From Alkalimarinus alittae (GTDB lineage Bacteria > Pseudomonadota > Gammaproteobacteria > Pseudomonadales > Oleiphilaceae), in assembly GCF_026016465.1 (NCBI RefSeq), contig NZ_CP100390.1, forward strand, positions 1,092,001 through 1,156,000: 64,000 nt of DNA, in the 5' to 3' direction. A program made the translations under genes and the position numbers. This document shows positions 16,720-29,985 of this stretch, one piece after another. The notes beneath the pieces were generated by a model that saw only the letters and a list, made by a program, of their open reading frames with translations, did not search any database and had not been told where the DNA came from. How positions within the stretch are numbered: the first letter of the stretch is position 1; every line of letters begins with the position of its first letter.

Positions 16720-18510
16720 ATGGCTGAGTATCAAGCGCCATTGCGCGATATGCGCTTCGTTCTTAATGAAGTCTTTGAAGCAAATAAATTATGGGCTTCT
16801 TTGGCAGGGACTCAGGACACGATTGATCCTGAAACAGCAGAAGCAATACTTGAAGAAGCGGGTAAAATAACAGCTTCTTTGATTGCACCTTTGAGTCGTG
16901 AAGGCGATGAGGAAGGCTGTACTTGGCATGAGGCTGGTGTTAAAACGCCAACGGGTTATAAAGAAGCCTACAAGACATTTATCGAAGGCGGCTGGTGTGG
17001 CCTAAGCGGTAATGCTGACTATGAAGGCATGGGTATGCCTAAAATGCTGGGCGCGCAATATGAAGAGATGTTGTACTCATCAGATATCTCATTTGGTTTA
17101 TATGCGTGTTTGACTTCGGGTGCTTGTCTTGCGATTGATGCGCATGCGAGCGAAGAATTAAAGAACAAGTACTTGCCAAAAATGTACTCTGGCGAATGGG
17201 CCGGTGCAATGGATTTGACAGAGCCACATTCAGGTACAGACCTTGGTATGATCCGCACAAAAGCGGTAGAGAATGGTGATGGTAGCTACTCTATCACAGG
17301 TACTAAGATATTTATTACTGGTGGCGAGCAAGACTTAAGTGAAAATATTATTCACTTGGTATTGGCTAAGTTACCGGGTGCTCCAGCGGGTTCTCGCGGT
17401 ATTTCACTATTTTTAGTGCCACGTAACTCAGTTGATGAAAATAACGTTGTTGGCGAAAACAACAAGGTTACTTGTGGTTCAATCGAACATAAGATGGGCA
17501 TCAAGGCATCAGCTACCTGTGTTATGAACTTTGATGGCGCGCAAGGTTGGTTAGTGGGCGAAGAAAATAAAGGCTTGGCCGCGATGTTCACAATGATGAA
17601 CTATGAGCGCCTAAGTGTAGGTATTCAGGGTTTTGCTGCGGCAGAGCGCTCTTACCAAAATGCCGTTGAATATGCTAAAGATCGTATTCAGGGACGCGCA
17701 CCTACCGGTGTTGTTCAGGCAGAAAAAGAAGCAGATCCTATTATTGTTCATCCAGACGTACGTCGTATGCTGATGACAATGAGGGCTTACACTGAAGGTA
17801 GTCGTGCATTCTCTACTTATGTTGCATCTTTCCTAGATACGGCTAAGTATTCTGATAATGCTGATGAGAAGAAGCAAGCAGACGCAATGGTTGCATTGTT
17901 AACGCCTATTGCTAAAGCCTACATGACCGATCGTGCGTTAGATAGCTGTATTGCGGGCCAGCAGGTATTTGGTGGTCATGGTTTCATTCGTGAGTGGGGG
18001 CAAGAGCAGCTCGTTAGAGATACTCGAATCACTCAGATTTATGAAGGCACTAACGGTATTCAGTCTTTAGACTTGATGGGACGTAAGATCGTTTCAAACG
18101 GCGGTAAGCTATACGAACTGTTTGCAACTGAAGTATCTGAGTTCATTGAAAAGAATGCTGATAATGAGGCTCTAGAGTCTCTTATTAAGCCTTTAGCGGT
18201 TGCTATTGAGCGTTTATCTGATGTGACAGAATTTGTTATCAAGGCAGCAGCAGAAGATAAAAATGCTATTGGTGCCGCTTCAGTTGAATACCTCGAGCTA
18301 TTTGGCCTAACTGCTTATGCGTATATGTGGGCAAGAATGGCTGTTGTTGCTGAACCAAAAGTGGCGGGTGACACTAGTGGTTTTTATGAAGCTAAATTGA
18401 GAACGGCAAACTTCTTCTTTAGTCGTTTACTACCTCGATCAGTTTCTTTATCAGAAAGCATTCGTTCTGGTAGTGAAGATATGATGTCGCTTGATTTGGA
18501 TGCGTTCTAA
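16720..18510 (+). CDS. Acyl-CoA dehydrogenase, 600-residue class (paralog 2)
   Basis: 596 residues, similar along its whole length to the gene at 14639 (shared starts AEYQAPLRDMRF / PEYKAPLRDINF; DLTEPHSGTDLG; GSIEHKMGIKA; FGGHGFIREWG; IYEGTNGIQSLDLMGRK). It is an FAD-dependent beta-oxidation dehydrogenase. GAGG lies 11 bases before the ATG. The two genes are not co-transcribed: a terminator separates them and paralog 2 lacks the tandem CAAAC palindromes. Separate control suggests different substrates or conditions (inference). Confidence 0.93.
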   Translation: MAEYQAPLRDMRFVLNEVFEANKLWASLAGTQDTIDPETAEAILEEAGKITASLIAPLSREGDEEGCTWHEAGVKTPTGYKEAYKTFIEGGWCGLSGNADYEGMGMPKMLGAQYEEMLYSSDISFGLYACLTSGACLAIDAHASEELKNKYLPKMYSGEWAGAMDLTEPHSGTDLGMIRTKAVENGDGSYSITGTKIFITGGEQDLSENIIHLVLAKLPGAPAGSRGISLFLVPRNSVDENNVVGENNKVTCGSIEHKMGIKASATCVMNFDGAQGWLVGEENKGLAAMFTMMNYERLSVGIQGFAAAERSYQNAVEYAKDRIQGRAPTGVVQAEKEADPIIVHPDVRRMLMTMRAYTEGSRAFSTYVASFLDTAKYSDNADEKKQADAMVALLTPIAKAYMTDRALDSCIAGQQVFGGHGFIREWGQEQLVRDTRITQIYEGTNGIQSLDLMGRKIVSNGGKLYELFATEVSEFIEKNADNEALESLIKPLAVAIERLSDVTEFVIKAAAEDKNAIGAASVEYLELFGLTAYAYMWARMAVVAEPKVAGDTSGFYEAKLRTANFFFSRLLPRSVSLSESIRSGSEDMMSLDLDAF

Positions 18511-18535
18511 TTAAAGCTGCAGATTATTATTGAAT

Positions 18536-18568
18536 AAAAAAGGCGATCATTTATGATCGCCTTTTTTA
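18536..18568. terminator. Bidirectional rho-independent terminator
   Basis: A stem AAAAAGGCGATCA / TGATCGCCTTTTTT with a 4-base loop (TTTA) has T runs on both strands. It can end paralog 2 (+) and the convergent endonuclease I gene (-). Confidence 0.9.
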
Positions 18569-18631
18569 TGGCTGTTTGTCTCACACTAAAATACGTTGAG
18601 ATTAGTACCTATCGCTGCTCTTAAAAATAGC

Positions 18632-19270
18632 CTATAGCGCGTTTGCTCTGGCAGGAGTAGTGATAAAGTGATTCTCATTGCCTTGAATTTCACTTATCCG
18701 TTTATTTCTAGCTATTTCCTCCTCGCTAGGAGGATCAACTTGATTCCAACGTTTGAAATCATCAATAGCGCCTATGATAGGAAGCTCATAGGTGTCATGC
18801 ATATATAGAATTGCTCGAGCAATATCACCTTTGATTTCTTTTGGCGGCTGCAGAAGCTGAAATGATCGACGGAATCCGCAATCTTCTGTTTCTACTTCGC
18901 TACCTAGTTCACCAAAGTGAGCATTTTTTCGCTTTAATTCAAAGCGTGAATCGGCCGGCACAATGTTATGGAGGTCGGAAGTGATTTGTCGGTATTTGGT
19001 GCTCTCATTACGACACTGTCGTGGCGTTCCACAGTCTAGGTAATCTCGAGCCCAGCTGTTAGCGTATATATGACTGTCTGTGACTAAAACATTCTTTTTG
19101 GTAAATGGTTTGTTGCAGTAAAAAGTGATGCCACCGTCTTTGTATAGGTCACCCCAGAAGTGTTTTTTAAGTGTCTCTTTAGGGTCGCTAAATTTCGTTT
19201 GAGCTTGCGCCGAAGAAAATGCGATCGTTAAAGTGACCAACTGTAAAAAAGGTACTGCTATTTTAATCAT
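18632..19270 (-). CDS. endA: Endonuclease I, secreted/periplasmic nuclease
   Basis: 212 residues with a signal peptide (cleavage near AQAQ-T, residues 21-25) and the endonuclease I fold. Family signatures are HIYANSWARDY, the DLHNIVPAD block, KGDIARAILYMHD, and the final RNKRISEIQGNENHFI. Non-specific DNA cleavage in the periplasm or outside the cell is the established activity of the family. The length is slightly below E. coli EndA. It stands alone between a terminator and a 284-base gap holding its promoter. Confidence 0.92.
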   Translation of the reverse strand: MIKIAVPFLQLVTLTIAFSSAQAQTKFSDPKETLKKHFWGDLYKDGGITFYCNKPFTKKNVLVTDSHIYANSWARDYLDCGTPRQCRNESTKYRQITSDLHNIVPADSRFELKRKNAHFGELGSEVETEDCGFRRSFQLLQPPKEIKGDIARAILYMHDTYELPIIGAIDDFKRWNQVDPPSEEEIARNKRISEIQGNENHFITTPARANAL

Positions 19271-19554
19271 AAAGCCGACTCGATTTTTGATGCTAAGGGT
19301 TAAGACACTGTTGGTGTGATGAGTGACGACTAATCAAATAATTCGTTTATGTATCGTAAGTTATTTACTGTTCTTCATCCTTCAGTATAGTTTAAAACCT
19401 TAAGCCTTGAATTGAAAGACTGTTTTATTGTTTTACAATATGTTTGTACAACGTTAACCGATGTAACGGGGCCTGTTGATGAGTGTGAGTAAATAGAAAG
19501 GGTTATTTGAATGGGGGGCGTTTTTTGAGCTAAGAATAATCTACTAATGTGCGG

Positions 19555-20571
19555 TCAAGGTAGAGATTTCCCACTTAGTAGAAGAACAAATTCGGCGAGT
19601 AACTCCCAGCTTGAACCATACTGTTTACTCCCTTTAATGCTTTGATCAATGCGCTCAGAGAGTTTAATTAGCTGATTGAGCTGTTGATGAGACAGTCTTG
19701 AGGCTGCATGGCTAAGTAAGCTTTGTCGCTTGGCTATTACTCTATGTGCTTTAAAGACTGATTGGGCGGGTTGCCCTAGACGATTGCTATTAGACAAGTC
19801 ATAAACAACGCGTAGTTCTCGTGCTAATGCCCAGAGTATTACGGGAGGTTCTGTTCCTTCAGACTTTAGTCCTTGAAGTACATGAAGTGCATGTTTAGAG
19901 GCGCCTTTGATACATTCATCCGTTAGGTTAAATATATCGAAGCGAGCACTGTCGGCAACACTCTGCGTAACTTGTTCAGGGGTGATTTTTCCGTCAGGGC
20001 AGAGTAGTGCTAACTTTTCGAGTTCTTGCTTCGCAGCGAGTAGGTTGCCTTCTACTCGTTCTGTCAGTAGCGAAACGGATTCCTGATCAAGAGTTAACCC
20101 CATTTGACGACTTCTTTGCTGAATCCAGTTAGGGAGTTGTTCTGCGCTAATGGGCCATAGGGTTACCATACCGCCTATTTTATCGACGGTGCTGACCCAT
20201 TTTCTCTTTTGCGTTGATGCATCAAGGCGGCCGGTAATAATCAGTAGGACGGTATCTTCAGAGGTTGCTTGGCAAAACTGTTCAATGGCTTTACTACCTT
20301 TATCACCTGGTTTGCCGTTATCTATCCTAATCTCGATAATTTTTTTATCGCCAAACAGTGATAGGCTTCCAGCTTCTTCTAGTAGTTGGTTCCAGTCGAA
20401 CTGGCGATCAGCATGCCAGCTTAAACGTTCCGTAAAACCTTCATCGCGACACTTTTTTCTAATTTCGTCACAAGACTCTTGAACAAGCAGTGCTTCATCC
20501 CCGTTTATTAAATAAACAGGGAGAAGTTGATTTGAAAGGTGGCTTTTTAGCTGTTCAGGTTTAAGTTTCAT
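19555..20571 (-). CDS. holA: DNA polymerase III subunit delta
   Basis: A 338-residue delta subunit of the clamp loader, which opens the beta clamp. The HolA start pattern (LKPEQLKSHLSNQLLPVYLI NGDEALL, residues 2-28) and the domain II-III helices, including the LALLCPDGKIT region, fit the family. It is the last gene of the leuS-lptE-holA block, 81 bases from lptE, the usual gammaproteobacterial order. Confidence 0.95.
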   Translation of the reverse strand: MKLKPEQLKSHLSNQLLPVYLINGDEALLVQESCDEIRKKCRDEGFTERLSWHADRQFDWNQLLEEAGSLSLFGDKKIIEIRIDNGKPGDKGSKAIEQFCQATSEDTVLLIITGRLDASTQKRKWVSTVDKIGGMVTLWPISAEQLPNWIQQRSRQMGLTLDQESVSLLTERVEGNLLAAKQELEKLALLCPDGKITPEQVTQSVADSARFDIFNLTDECIKGASKHALHVLQGLKSEGTEPPVILWALARELRVVYDLSNSNRLGQPAQSVFKAHRVIAKRQSLLSHAASRLSHQQLNQLIKLSERIDQSIKGSKQYGSSWELLAEFVLLLSGKSLP

Positions 20572-20652
20572 GAATATGCTTGTGTCGCTCGAATGGGACG
20601 AAAATTAGCTGACAGGCTGCCGGTAGCTTATCTGCGGCTGTTTTGCGCTGTT

Positions 20653-21189
20653 TTACTGTGCTTGTGCTGCTTTAATTTTCTCGATTCTAAGTTTGTTGTA
20701 GGGCGTTAAACGGCTGATAATTTTAGAAGCGAGTAGTTTATTAATCTGCTCTTTAACCTGTTCTTCTTCTCTGGTCTTACTGATGACATTATCTTCATCA
20801 AATCGGTAAGTTTGTCTTGCGGAGGTGGTGGCGTTATCGATTATGATAGTTTGGTCGGCCGCAATAAGATTGAATGTGGCTTTATTGGTGACTTCATATT
20901 CAACCGCTACTGCGCGATTTGTAATAGAAACGGCCCTTCGGCTGCTATTAAGCGAAGTGATGCTTAATATGTAGTCGGCTTTGTTATCTTCTACCAAATT
21001 AACATCATTGAGTGTAAGTTGTTTGTTAAGTGTTTGGCACAGTACTTTAGAGAGTTCATTGCTACAATGTAGGCTTAGTTGATGCAGTTCTACGGGTATA
21101 GCAACACTACCCCTTAATTGAAAGCCGCATGCAGACAATACCAGTGCTATTACGGATATTGAGAATAGGGAACGTTTTCTATGAAACAT
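20653..21189 (-). CDS. lptE: LPS-assembly lipoprotein LptE
   Basis: 178 residues with lipobox LSAC (Cys21) followed directly by GFQLRG, the LptE hallmark. It plugs the LptD barrel in the outer membrane and helps insert lipopolysaccharide. It lies between leuS (52 bases upstream) and holA. The C-terminus is Gln/Ala-rich, and the length is typical. Confidence 0.95.
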   Translation of the reverse strand: MFHRKRSLFSISVIALVLSACGFQLRGSVAIPVELHQLSLHCSNELSKVLCQTLNKQLTLNDVNLVEDNKADYILSITSLNSSRRAVSITNRAVAVEYEVTNKATFNLIAADQTIIIDNATTSARQTYRFDEDNVISKTREEEQVKEQINKLLASKIISRLTPYNKLRIEKIKAAQAQ

Positions 21190-21241
21190 ATTAGCCTCTT
21201 GAAAAGAGGGGCAGCGTTATAGCTGCCCCATCCAGGTCTGC

Positions 21242-23908
<2,667 letters not shown>

Positions 23909-24073
23909 TTATGCCTTGGGTCAAGTGCGGTTTTTTCAAAATATGCCAAACTTAATCCGAAGTATGTACTTTCTATGGCGTTTGGCACGTTATTAACCCA
24001 TGTTGTTAAAACTGTCCAAACAAAAGGCGATATTCTAACCTACTAATAGACATACAGGTAGGGGGAAAAGGCG

Positions 24074-24628
24074 ATGACTACACCAGAATTACCAAAACAC
24101 TCAGAACAAGCGGCCACTGTTTATAACCGAATACTTGAACGCATAGATGATTCAATTGCAGACATTGAGGAGCGAACATGGGATACGCTAAAGCGTGAGA
24201 TAGATGAAGCCGTTGAATTTGAATACGATGTGGCTGAACTTACGCGAGATGAGGTCGAGTTATTAGGCGCCTACATTAAACGAGACTTAAAAGATCTTTA
24301 TCATCATGTTTCTGAAACAGGTGAGGGTCTTAAAGATTGGTTGAAGTTAGATTTGGAGTTAGTCGAAAAGAAAGTAAGAGATACGCTTCTATCAATCGCA
24401 GATAAGAGTGTGGTTGAGCAAAAAGCCCTAGAGCAAAAAATTAATCACCACCCAGGCGATTATATTAGCGGTGAGTTGGCTTGCGCTGGCATGTTGAGGT
24501 GTCTAGGTTGTGGCTATATGATGTGTCTTATTGATAACACGCATATTGAGGATTGCCACCAATGCGGCGGGCATTATTTTAGACGTGTAACCTCTCGTTG
24601 GCCGCGTGAGCCAGAAGCAGAGTCTTAA
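24074..24628 (+). CDS. ybeL: YbeL-like zinc-ribbon protein (DUF1451)
   Basis: 184 residues. An acidic helical N-terminal two-thirds is followed by a C-terminal zinc ribbon with CxxC pairs (CLGCGY and CHQCGG, about residues 142-166). This is the DUF1451/YbeL architecture; in E. coli ybeL is also next to leuS. The function is unknown. It is divergent from leuS and convergent on lnt. Confidence 0.9.
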   Translation: MTTPELPKHSEQAATVYNRILERIDDSIADIEERTWDTLKREIDEAVEFEYDVAELTRDEVELLGAYIKRDLKDLYHHVSETGEGLKDWLKLDLELVEKKVRDTLLSIADKSVVEQKALEQKINHHPGDYISGELACAGMLRCLGCGYMMCLIDNTHIEDCHQCGGHYFRRVTSRWPREPEAES

Positions 24629-24657
24629 AGAGGCTATAAAACAGGCGTTCAATCGCT

Positions 24658-24683
24658 CCCTAAATCCACATTAGGATTTAGGG
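24658..24683. terminator. Hairpin between convergent ybeL and lnt
   Basis: A perfect 10-bp stem CCCTAAATCC / GGATTTAGGG with the loop ACATTA overlaps the lnt stop codon. It has no T run on either strand, so it is at best a weak or atypical terminator shared by the convergent genes. Confidence 0.4.
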
Positions 24684-26249
24684 GGTAGGCTTTATACTCA
24701 TACGACGAATAAGTAATATGAGTGCGCACAGCAGTAATAGGGGTGTTGAGCCTAAGTAGTTGAACGGTGTTCGGCCCCCCATTGCAAATACTTCCCCAGT
24801 TAATACTGTTCTGACGAATTGCGCTGACTGAGATTGAATTTTTCCATCTGGCGTTATGACTGCACTAATACCATTATTGGTAGACCTGACTAAGTATCTA
24901 GCATTTTCAAGCGCTCTCATTTGAGCCATCTCTAAATGTTGTAGCGGGCCAATAGAGTGACCAAACCAGCTATCGTTACTGATCGTGAGCAAGTAGTCTG
25001 AATTATTCGCGTTATCTGCAACAAAGTCGGGATAGACAATCTCATAGCAGATATAAGGGGTCACGTTATGGTGGGCTTCTTTTAGGGCTGGTTGATCTGA
25101 GCGCCCAGCGGAAAAACTCGACATGGGTAAATCAAAAAACTCAATAAGCCCGCGAAGCATGTCTTCAAGGGGTACATATTCGCCAAAGGGTACAAGGCGT
25201 TGTTTGTGATAAATGCCTTCTCCTTTTCCTATGCTAGCAATGCTATTGTGGATGGTAACGCGTCCTGTATCGGCGTTGTTTTCTCTGTATGGGATGCCCG
25301 TAATTAGAGTGGTGTCGCTCTCACTTGCTTGTGTTGAAATCGGCTCGATAATGAATTTTGCTTGATCATATAAGATCGGAATAGCTGTTTCGGGCCAAAT
25401 AATCAGCGTTTTACCCCAGTGAGGGCTCGATAGCGTCTGATAAATTTCAATGGTTTTTAAGCGATACCCTCTAGACCATTTAAGTTCTTGTGGAATATTA
25501 GCTTGTACTGCTGCAATGGTGATGGGAGTGTTGTCTTTTACATAAGCCCATTTAATCGTGCTAGCGCCACTCCCTATCACCCAAAGTATCGCTGCAAAAA
25601 CGATAAAGCTTGCAGGGAGTCTTTTTCGGGTAGCCTGGGGGGGCTGCTTAGGTTGAGGTCGGTGAATTTTAAGGTGTTGTCTAATAAAGGGGGATCGGTC
25701 AATAAAATACCAGATAGCGCTACCTGTTAGACAGCAGATAAAGGTAATGCCATGAACACCTAATATGCTAGCCCAGCCAGAAAGCGGTGTGTTGAGGTGT
25801 CCGTAACCGAGATAAAGCCAAGGAAATCCGGTTAAAAACCAACTTCTAAACCAATCACCTAGCACCCAGATTGCAGGAAATGTGAGTACAGACCAACGGT
25901 CTTGACCGTTGAATATTTTTCGAAAGAGCCAAAATGTGGCAGCGGGGAACAGTGCAATAGCCGCAACAAAAATAGTGGTTAATGCTATGGCCAGCGGTGC
26001 GGGTGCATTACCAAAGTTATGGATGCTGACATAAACCCAGGAAGCCCCAGAGCCGAATAGGCCTAAGCCAAATAGCCAGCCATAAAGTAAATTCTTTTTA
26101 GCTGAAGCCCCTTTCATTCCCATCATAATCAGGGTTATAGAGAGAATGCCTAGAGGCCACCAATTAAAGGGGCTTAAGCTTAGAGTTTGCATAACCCCTG
26201 CGATAGGGAGCAAAAGCCATTTGAGCTTTAGAATAAATGAAAAGTTCAT
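24678..26249 (-). CDS. lnt: Apolipoprotein N-acyltransferase
   Basis: 523 residues, with about eight membrane helices and a periplasmic nitrilase domain. It adds the third acyl chain to lipoproteins. The catalytic triad is visible as Glu in WPETAIP, Lys in YHKQRLVPFGEY and Cys in YICYEIVYP. It is last in the miaB-ybeZ-ybeY-corC-lnt block, 47 bases after corC. Length and motifs are normal. Confidence 0.95.
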   Translation of the reverse strand: MNFSFILKLKWLLLPIAGVMQTLSLSPFNWWPLGILSITLIMMGMKGASAKKNLLYGWLFGLGLFGSGASWVYVSIHNFGNAPAPLAIALTTIFVAAIALFPAATFWLFRKIFNGQDRWSVLTFPAIWVLGDWFRSWFLTGFPWLYLGYGHLNTPLSGWASILGVHGITFICCLTGSAIWYFIDRSPFIRQHLKIHRPQPKQPPQATRKRLPASFIVFAAILWVIGSGASTIKWAYVKDNTPITIAAVQANIPQELKWSRGYRLKTIEIYQTLSSPHWGKTLIIWPETAIPILYDQAKFIIEPISTQASESDTTLITGIPYRENNADTGRVTIHNSIASIGKGEGIYHKQRLVPFGEYVPLEDMLRGLIEFFDLPMSSFSAGRSDQPALKEAHHNVTPYICYEIVYPDFVADNANNSDYLLTISNDSWFGHSIGPLQHLEMAQMRALENARYLVRSTNNGISAVITPDGKIQSQSAQFVRTVLTGEVFAMGGRTPFNYLGSTPLLLLCALILLIRRMSIKPTP

Positions 26250-26296
26250 AAATGGCTTCTATTAGGTCTGAGTGTTAAAGAAAAGGTATTTAATCG

Positions 26297-27139
26297 CTAG
26301 CGTATTTTTTGTGCTTGCAGCAGCCTGACGGATCGATTGTCAGCATTTAGGACGGTAAATTTAAAACCGCTAAACAAAACGCTTTCTCCGCGACGAGGCA
26401 TACGGCCAAACTCTTGCAGGATTAAGCCGCCAATCGTATCAAAATTTTCTTCGCTGAGCTCAAGTTTGAAGAACTCGTTAAAGTCATCGATAGGGGTGAT
26501 GGCTTTGATGATATATTCGCCTGAACCGCGTACTTTAATAAATGCTTCGTCGTCAATATCGTGTTCGTCTTCAATTTCACCCACAATTTGCTCTAAAACA
26601 TCTTCGATGGTAACGAGCCCTGAAGTACCGCCGTATTCATCAACGACTATAGCCATATGATTACGGGTTTCTTTGAACTCTTTGAGTAACTGGTTGAGTC
26701 GCTTGCTTTCAGGGACAACCGTTGCAGGACGAATGATGTCGAGTAACGATTCTTTTTTTAGCTCGCCCTTAAATGCTAGCGGTAGCAGATCTTTTGCGAG
26801 CAAAATGCCGAGCACGTCATCGGGGGATTCACCGAGAACGGGAAAGCGAGAGTGAGCAGAGCTAATAATGTCATCTAAATAAGCTTCAGGTTCAGCAGAC
26901 GCTTTAACTGTAACCATTTGGGAGCGGGGGATCATCACTTCACGAACCTGCATATCGATGACTTGCATAGCGCCTTCGATAATGTTCATAGCGTCCGTAT
27001 CTATGACATTTTGCTTTTCTGCCGTTCGAAGTATCTCGGTGACGTCTTCGGTCGATTGAGGGTCGCCTGAGAAGGCTTTTGATATTTTTTCTAGCCAAGA
27101 TTTGTTGTCTTGACCGCTTATCGAGTTGTCGTCGCTCAT
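26297..27139 (-). CDS. corC: CorC/HlyC-type CBS-domain protein (YbeX)
   Basis: 280 residues, with tandem CBS domains (about residues 65-185; signatures VMIPRSQMVTV and VDEYGGTSGLVTIEDVLEQIVGEIEDE) and a C-terminal CorC_HlyC domain. It has no membrane segment. The family is tied to Mg/Co efflux and, through its operon with ybeY/ybeZ, to ribosome maintenance. Its ATG overlaps the ybeY stop by one base (TAATG). Confidence 0.93.
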   Translation of the reverse strand: MSDDNSISGQDNKSWLEKISKAFSGDPQSTEDVTEILRTAEKQNVIDTDAMNIIEGAMQVIDMQVREVMIPRSQMVTVKASAEPEAYLDDIISSAHSRFPVLGESPDDVLGILLAKDLLPLAFKGELKKESLLDIIRPATVVPESKRLNQLLKEFKETRNHMAIVVDEYGGTSGLVTIEDVLEQIVGEIEDEHDIDDEAFIKVRGSGEYIIKAITPIDDFNEFFKLELSEENFDTIGGLILQEFGRMPRRGESVLFSGFKFTVLNADNRSVRLLQAQKIR

Positions 27140-27618
27140 TAGCTTAATTCCTGATCCTGGTAAGGGGCAGGATAATCTAGCTCCATCATAATTTTAGTTT
27201 CAAGCCCTTCCATTACCAAGGCTTCCTCGTCTTCAATATGGTCGTATCCCTGGAGGTGTAAAACGCCATGTACAACCATGTGAGCCCAGTGGGCTATTGA
27301 TTCTTTCTCTTGTTCTTTCGCTTCACGTTCTACGACCGGTGCGCAAATGACTAAGTCGCCTAACGGGATATCACCCAGTAAGTGTATATCGATTCCTGTG
27401 GGGGCTTCAAATGGAAAAGATAAAACATTTGTAGGGCTGTCTTTACCGCGATAAGTGTGGTTTAAATCTGTGCTTTCTTCAATATCGACGATTCGAATAG
27501 TGATCTCAGTCTCAATCTCTTTTGATTGGTGGGCTTTATTAGCCCACAAAGATAGTTGATCACTAGACGGTAATTGTTTGTTTTCAGTTTCAATCTGCAG
27601 ATCAATATGAATGGTCAT
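27139..27618 (-). CDS. ybeY: Endoribonuclease YbeY
   Basis: A 159-residue zinc-dependent RNase for 16S rRNA 3' maturation and ribosome quality control. The metal motif HxxxHxxxxxH/D is seen in [15 protein letters not shown] (about residues 111-125). [16 protein letters not shown] is the conserved substrate-side segment. It is coupled by one-base overlaps to both ybeZ upstream and corC downstream. Confidence 0.95.
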   Translation of the reverse strand: MTIHIDLQIETENKQLPSSDQLSLWANKAHQSKEIETEITIRIVDIEESTDLNHTYRGKDSPTNVLSFPFEAPTGIDIHLLGDIPLGDLVICAPVVEREAKEQEKESIAHWAHMVVHGVLHLQGYDHIEDEEALVMEGLETKIMMELDYPAPYQDQELS

Positions 27619-28640
27619 TATTTTTCGGCTTGATCCTTTTTATCGTCATGACGGTCATAGGCTTCAACGATACGCTGAACCAATGGGTGTCTCACTACAT
27701 CTTTAGACGTAAAGTGCGTAAAACCGATCCCTTTTACACCCGCTAATACATTGCCTACATGCTTCAACCCAGACGCGGTGCCTCTAGGTAGGTCGATTTG
27801 AGTAATGTCACCGGTAATAACGGCGGTAGAGCCAAACCCTATACGCGTTAAGAACATTTTCATCTGCTCTCGTGTCGTGTTTTGGCTTTCATCCAGGATG
27901 ATAAAAGAGCTATTCAGGGTTCGTCCTCGCATAAATGCCAGTGGCGCAATTTCAATAATGTTTTTATCGATAAGGCGTGTGACCTGATCAAACCCTAGCA
28001 TTTCGTATAATGCGTCATACAGTGGACGTAAATAAGGGTCCACTTTTTGCGCTAAATCGCCCGGTAGAAAACCTAGCTTTTCACCTGCTTCAACGGCCGG
28101 TCGGACTAATAGTATTCGCTTAACTTCTTCATTCTTGAGCGCTTCAACGGCACAGGCAACCGCTAGATAGGTTTTACCCGTACCGGCTGGTCCAATGCCA
28201 AAGTTGATATCATTTGTTTTGATATTTCGCACGTAGTCGAGTTGGTTTTCACCTCGAACCTTTATTTGAACCTTTGAGGCCTTGATGATTTGATAGGCTT
28301 CGTAGATTGAACTAACGGGTTCTGAGTGGTCTAGCCCAGACTCTCTTATAAATAAATGTATTAGCTCAGGGTCAAGTGTCGCGCCCGCATCAGTCTCTCG
28401 GTATAAGTGTTTGAGAATCTCAATAGATGCCTGTATCGACTTACTGTCGCCGGTAAGCTTGAAGAGGTTTCCGCGGTAGTTAATCGCTACGCCCATTCTG
28501 CGTTCAATTTGCTTGAGATTTTCATCAAACTGACCGCACAAGGCGGCCAATCGGTGGTTATCGCTAGGCTCTAAATGAAACTGCTTGGAATCTGTAGTCG
28601 CTATGATGGTATTTACCTGCTGCAACGAGGGGGAGGTCAT
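27618..28640 (-). CDS. ybeZ: PhoH-like ATPase YbeZ
   Basis: 340 residues. A small N-terminal RNA-binding (KH-like) region precedes the PhoH ATPase core, with Walker [12 protein letters not shown], Walker B-like FIILDESQN and the [10 protein letters not shown] motif. It is a partner of YbeY in rRNA and ribosome metabolism. It starts one base after the miaB stop region and ends overlapping ybeY. Confidence 0.94.
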   Translation of the reverse strand: MTSPSLQQVNTIIATTDSKQFHLEPSDNHRLAALCGQFDENLKQIERRMGVAINYRGNLFKLTGDSKSIQASIEILKHLYRETDAGATLDPELIHLFIRESGLDHSEPVSSIYEAYQIIKASKVQIKVRGENQLDYVRNIKTNDINFGIGPAGTGKTYLAVACAVEALKNEEVKRILLVRPAVEAGEKLGFLPGDLAQKVDPYLRPLYDALYEMLGFDQVTRLIDKNIIEIAPLAFMRGRTLNSSFIILDESQNTTREQMKMFLTRIGFGSTAVITGDITQIDLPRGTASGLKHVGNVLAGVKGIGFTHFTSKDVVRHPLVQRIVEAYDRHDDKKDQAEK

Positions 28641-28641
28641 A

Positions 28642-29985
28642 TCAATATTTTACTTCATCGATCCGACGACCGCGAAGTGAGTTTGGCAGTGCTTCAAATA
28701 TTTCAACATCTACAAAGTGCCCGATAATGCTTGCGTCGTCGGCTTTAAAGTTAACGACACGGTTGTTCTCGGTTCGGCCTTGTAGTTCGCCCGGGTCTCT
28801 TTTCGAATAACCGGTCACTAAAATTCGTTGAGTGGTGTTGACCATTTTTCGACTGATATCTTGAGCGTGTTGGAGTATTCGTTGTTGCAGAATAGATAAA
28901 CGCTCTTTTTTGATTTCTTCCGATATGTCGTCTGGTAAGTCTGAAGCTGGCGTGCCAGGTCTTGCGCTGTAAATAAAGCTAAACGAGTGGTCGAAGCCTA
29001 TTTCTTGAATGAGCTTCATGGTGTCTGCAAAGTCTTGGTCTGACTCGCCAGGGAAACCAATAATAAAATCAGATGAAATACTCATGCCGGGTCTGATCTT
29101 ACGGAGTCTTCTGATTTTTGATTTATATTCGAGCACCATGTGGCCACGCTTCATTGCTGCAAGAATACGATCTGAACCGCTTTGCACAGGCAGGTGAAGA
29201 TGGCTAACCAACTCGGGTACCTCAGCGTAGACATCAATTAAACTGTCTGAAAACTCAACTGGGTGAGAGGTGGTAAAGCGAATGCGATCAATGCCTTCAA
29301 TGGCTGCGACATAAGTAATTAGTTCTGCAAGATCAATGGTATCGCCATCGTGAGTATCCCCGCGATAAGCATTAACGTTTTGACCGAGTAAGTTTACTTC
29401 TCGTACGCCTTGTGATGCTAGGTGAACAACTTCAGCGATTACATCATCTACCGGACGACTGACTTCTTCGCCACGGGTATAGGGGACTACGCAAAACGTA
29501 CAGTATTTGCTGCAACCTTCCATGATGGAGACAAACGCAGAAGGCCCATCGGCTTCAGGTTCTGGAAGACGGTCGAACTTTTCTATTTCTGGGAAGCTAA
29601 TATCAACAATGCCCACGCCACCTTTTTCAGAGGCGTCGATCATTTCAGGTAAACGGTGAAGTGTCTGGGGCCCAAACACCATGTCGACATAAGGTGCTCG
29701 GCCCATTATGGCTTCACCTTCTTGACTGGCAACACAGCCGCCAACCCCAATTTTAAGATCGGGCTTGGCATCTTTGAGCTTTTTCCAGCGACCTAACTGA
29801 TGAAATACTTTCTCTTGGGCTTTTTCCCGAATAGAGCAAGTGTTCAGCAGCAATATATCCGCATCATCAGCATTGTCGGTTAAAACAACCTCGTGGCTAT
29901 CTTGAAGCAAATCTGCCATGCGTGACGAATCATACTCGTTCATCTGACAGCCGTGGGTTTTGATAAATAACTTCTTAGTCGCCAT
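28642..29985 (-). CDS. miaB: tRNA-2-methylthio-N6-dimethylallyladenosine synthase
   Basis: A 447-residue radical-SAM methylthiotransferase acting on i6A37 of tRNA. The N-terminal cluster cysteines are at CQMN, NTCSIRE and GGCVAS. The radical-SAM CxxxCxxC is CSKYCTFC, and a C-terminal TRAM domain ([19 protein letters not shown]) follows. It heads the miaB-ybeZ-ybeY-corC-lnt operon. A minus-strand TATAAT at 30027-30022 could be its -10. The window also has the related rimO at 50673. Confidence 0.96.
   Translation of the reverse strand: MATKKLFIKTHGCQMNEYDSSRMADLLQDSHEVVLTDNADDADILLLNTCSIREKAQEKVFHQLGRWKKLKDAKPDLKIGVGGCVASQEGEAIMGRAPYVDMVFGPQTLHRLPEMIDASEKGGVGIVDISFPEIEKFDRLPEPEADGPSAFVSIMEGCSKYCTFCVVPYTRGEEVSRPVDDVIAEVVHLASQGVREVNLLGQNVNAYRGDTHDGDTIDLAELITYVAAIEGIDRIRFTTSHPVEFSDSLIDVYAEVPELVSHLHLPVQSGSDRILAAMKRGHMVLEYKSKIRRLRKIRPGMSISSDFIIGFPGESDQDFADTMKLIQEIGFDHSFSFIYSARPGTPASDLPDDISEEIKKERLSILQQRILQHAQDISRKMVNTTQRILVTGYSKRDPGELQGRTENNRVVNFKADDASIIGHFVDVEIFEALPNSLRGRRIDEVKY

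Noticed and set aside
18632-19270. Competence module linking comF and endonuclease I
   Set aside because: The two genes are 11 kb apart with unrelated genes between and no pilus or uptake genes in the window.
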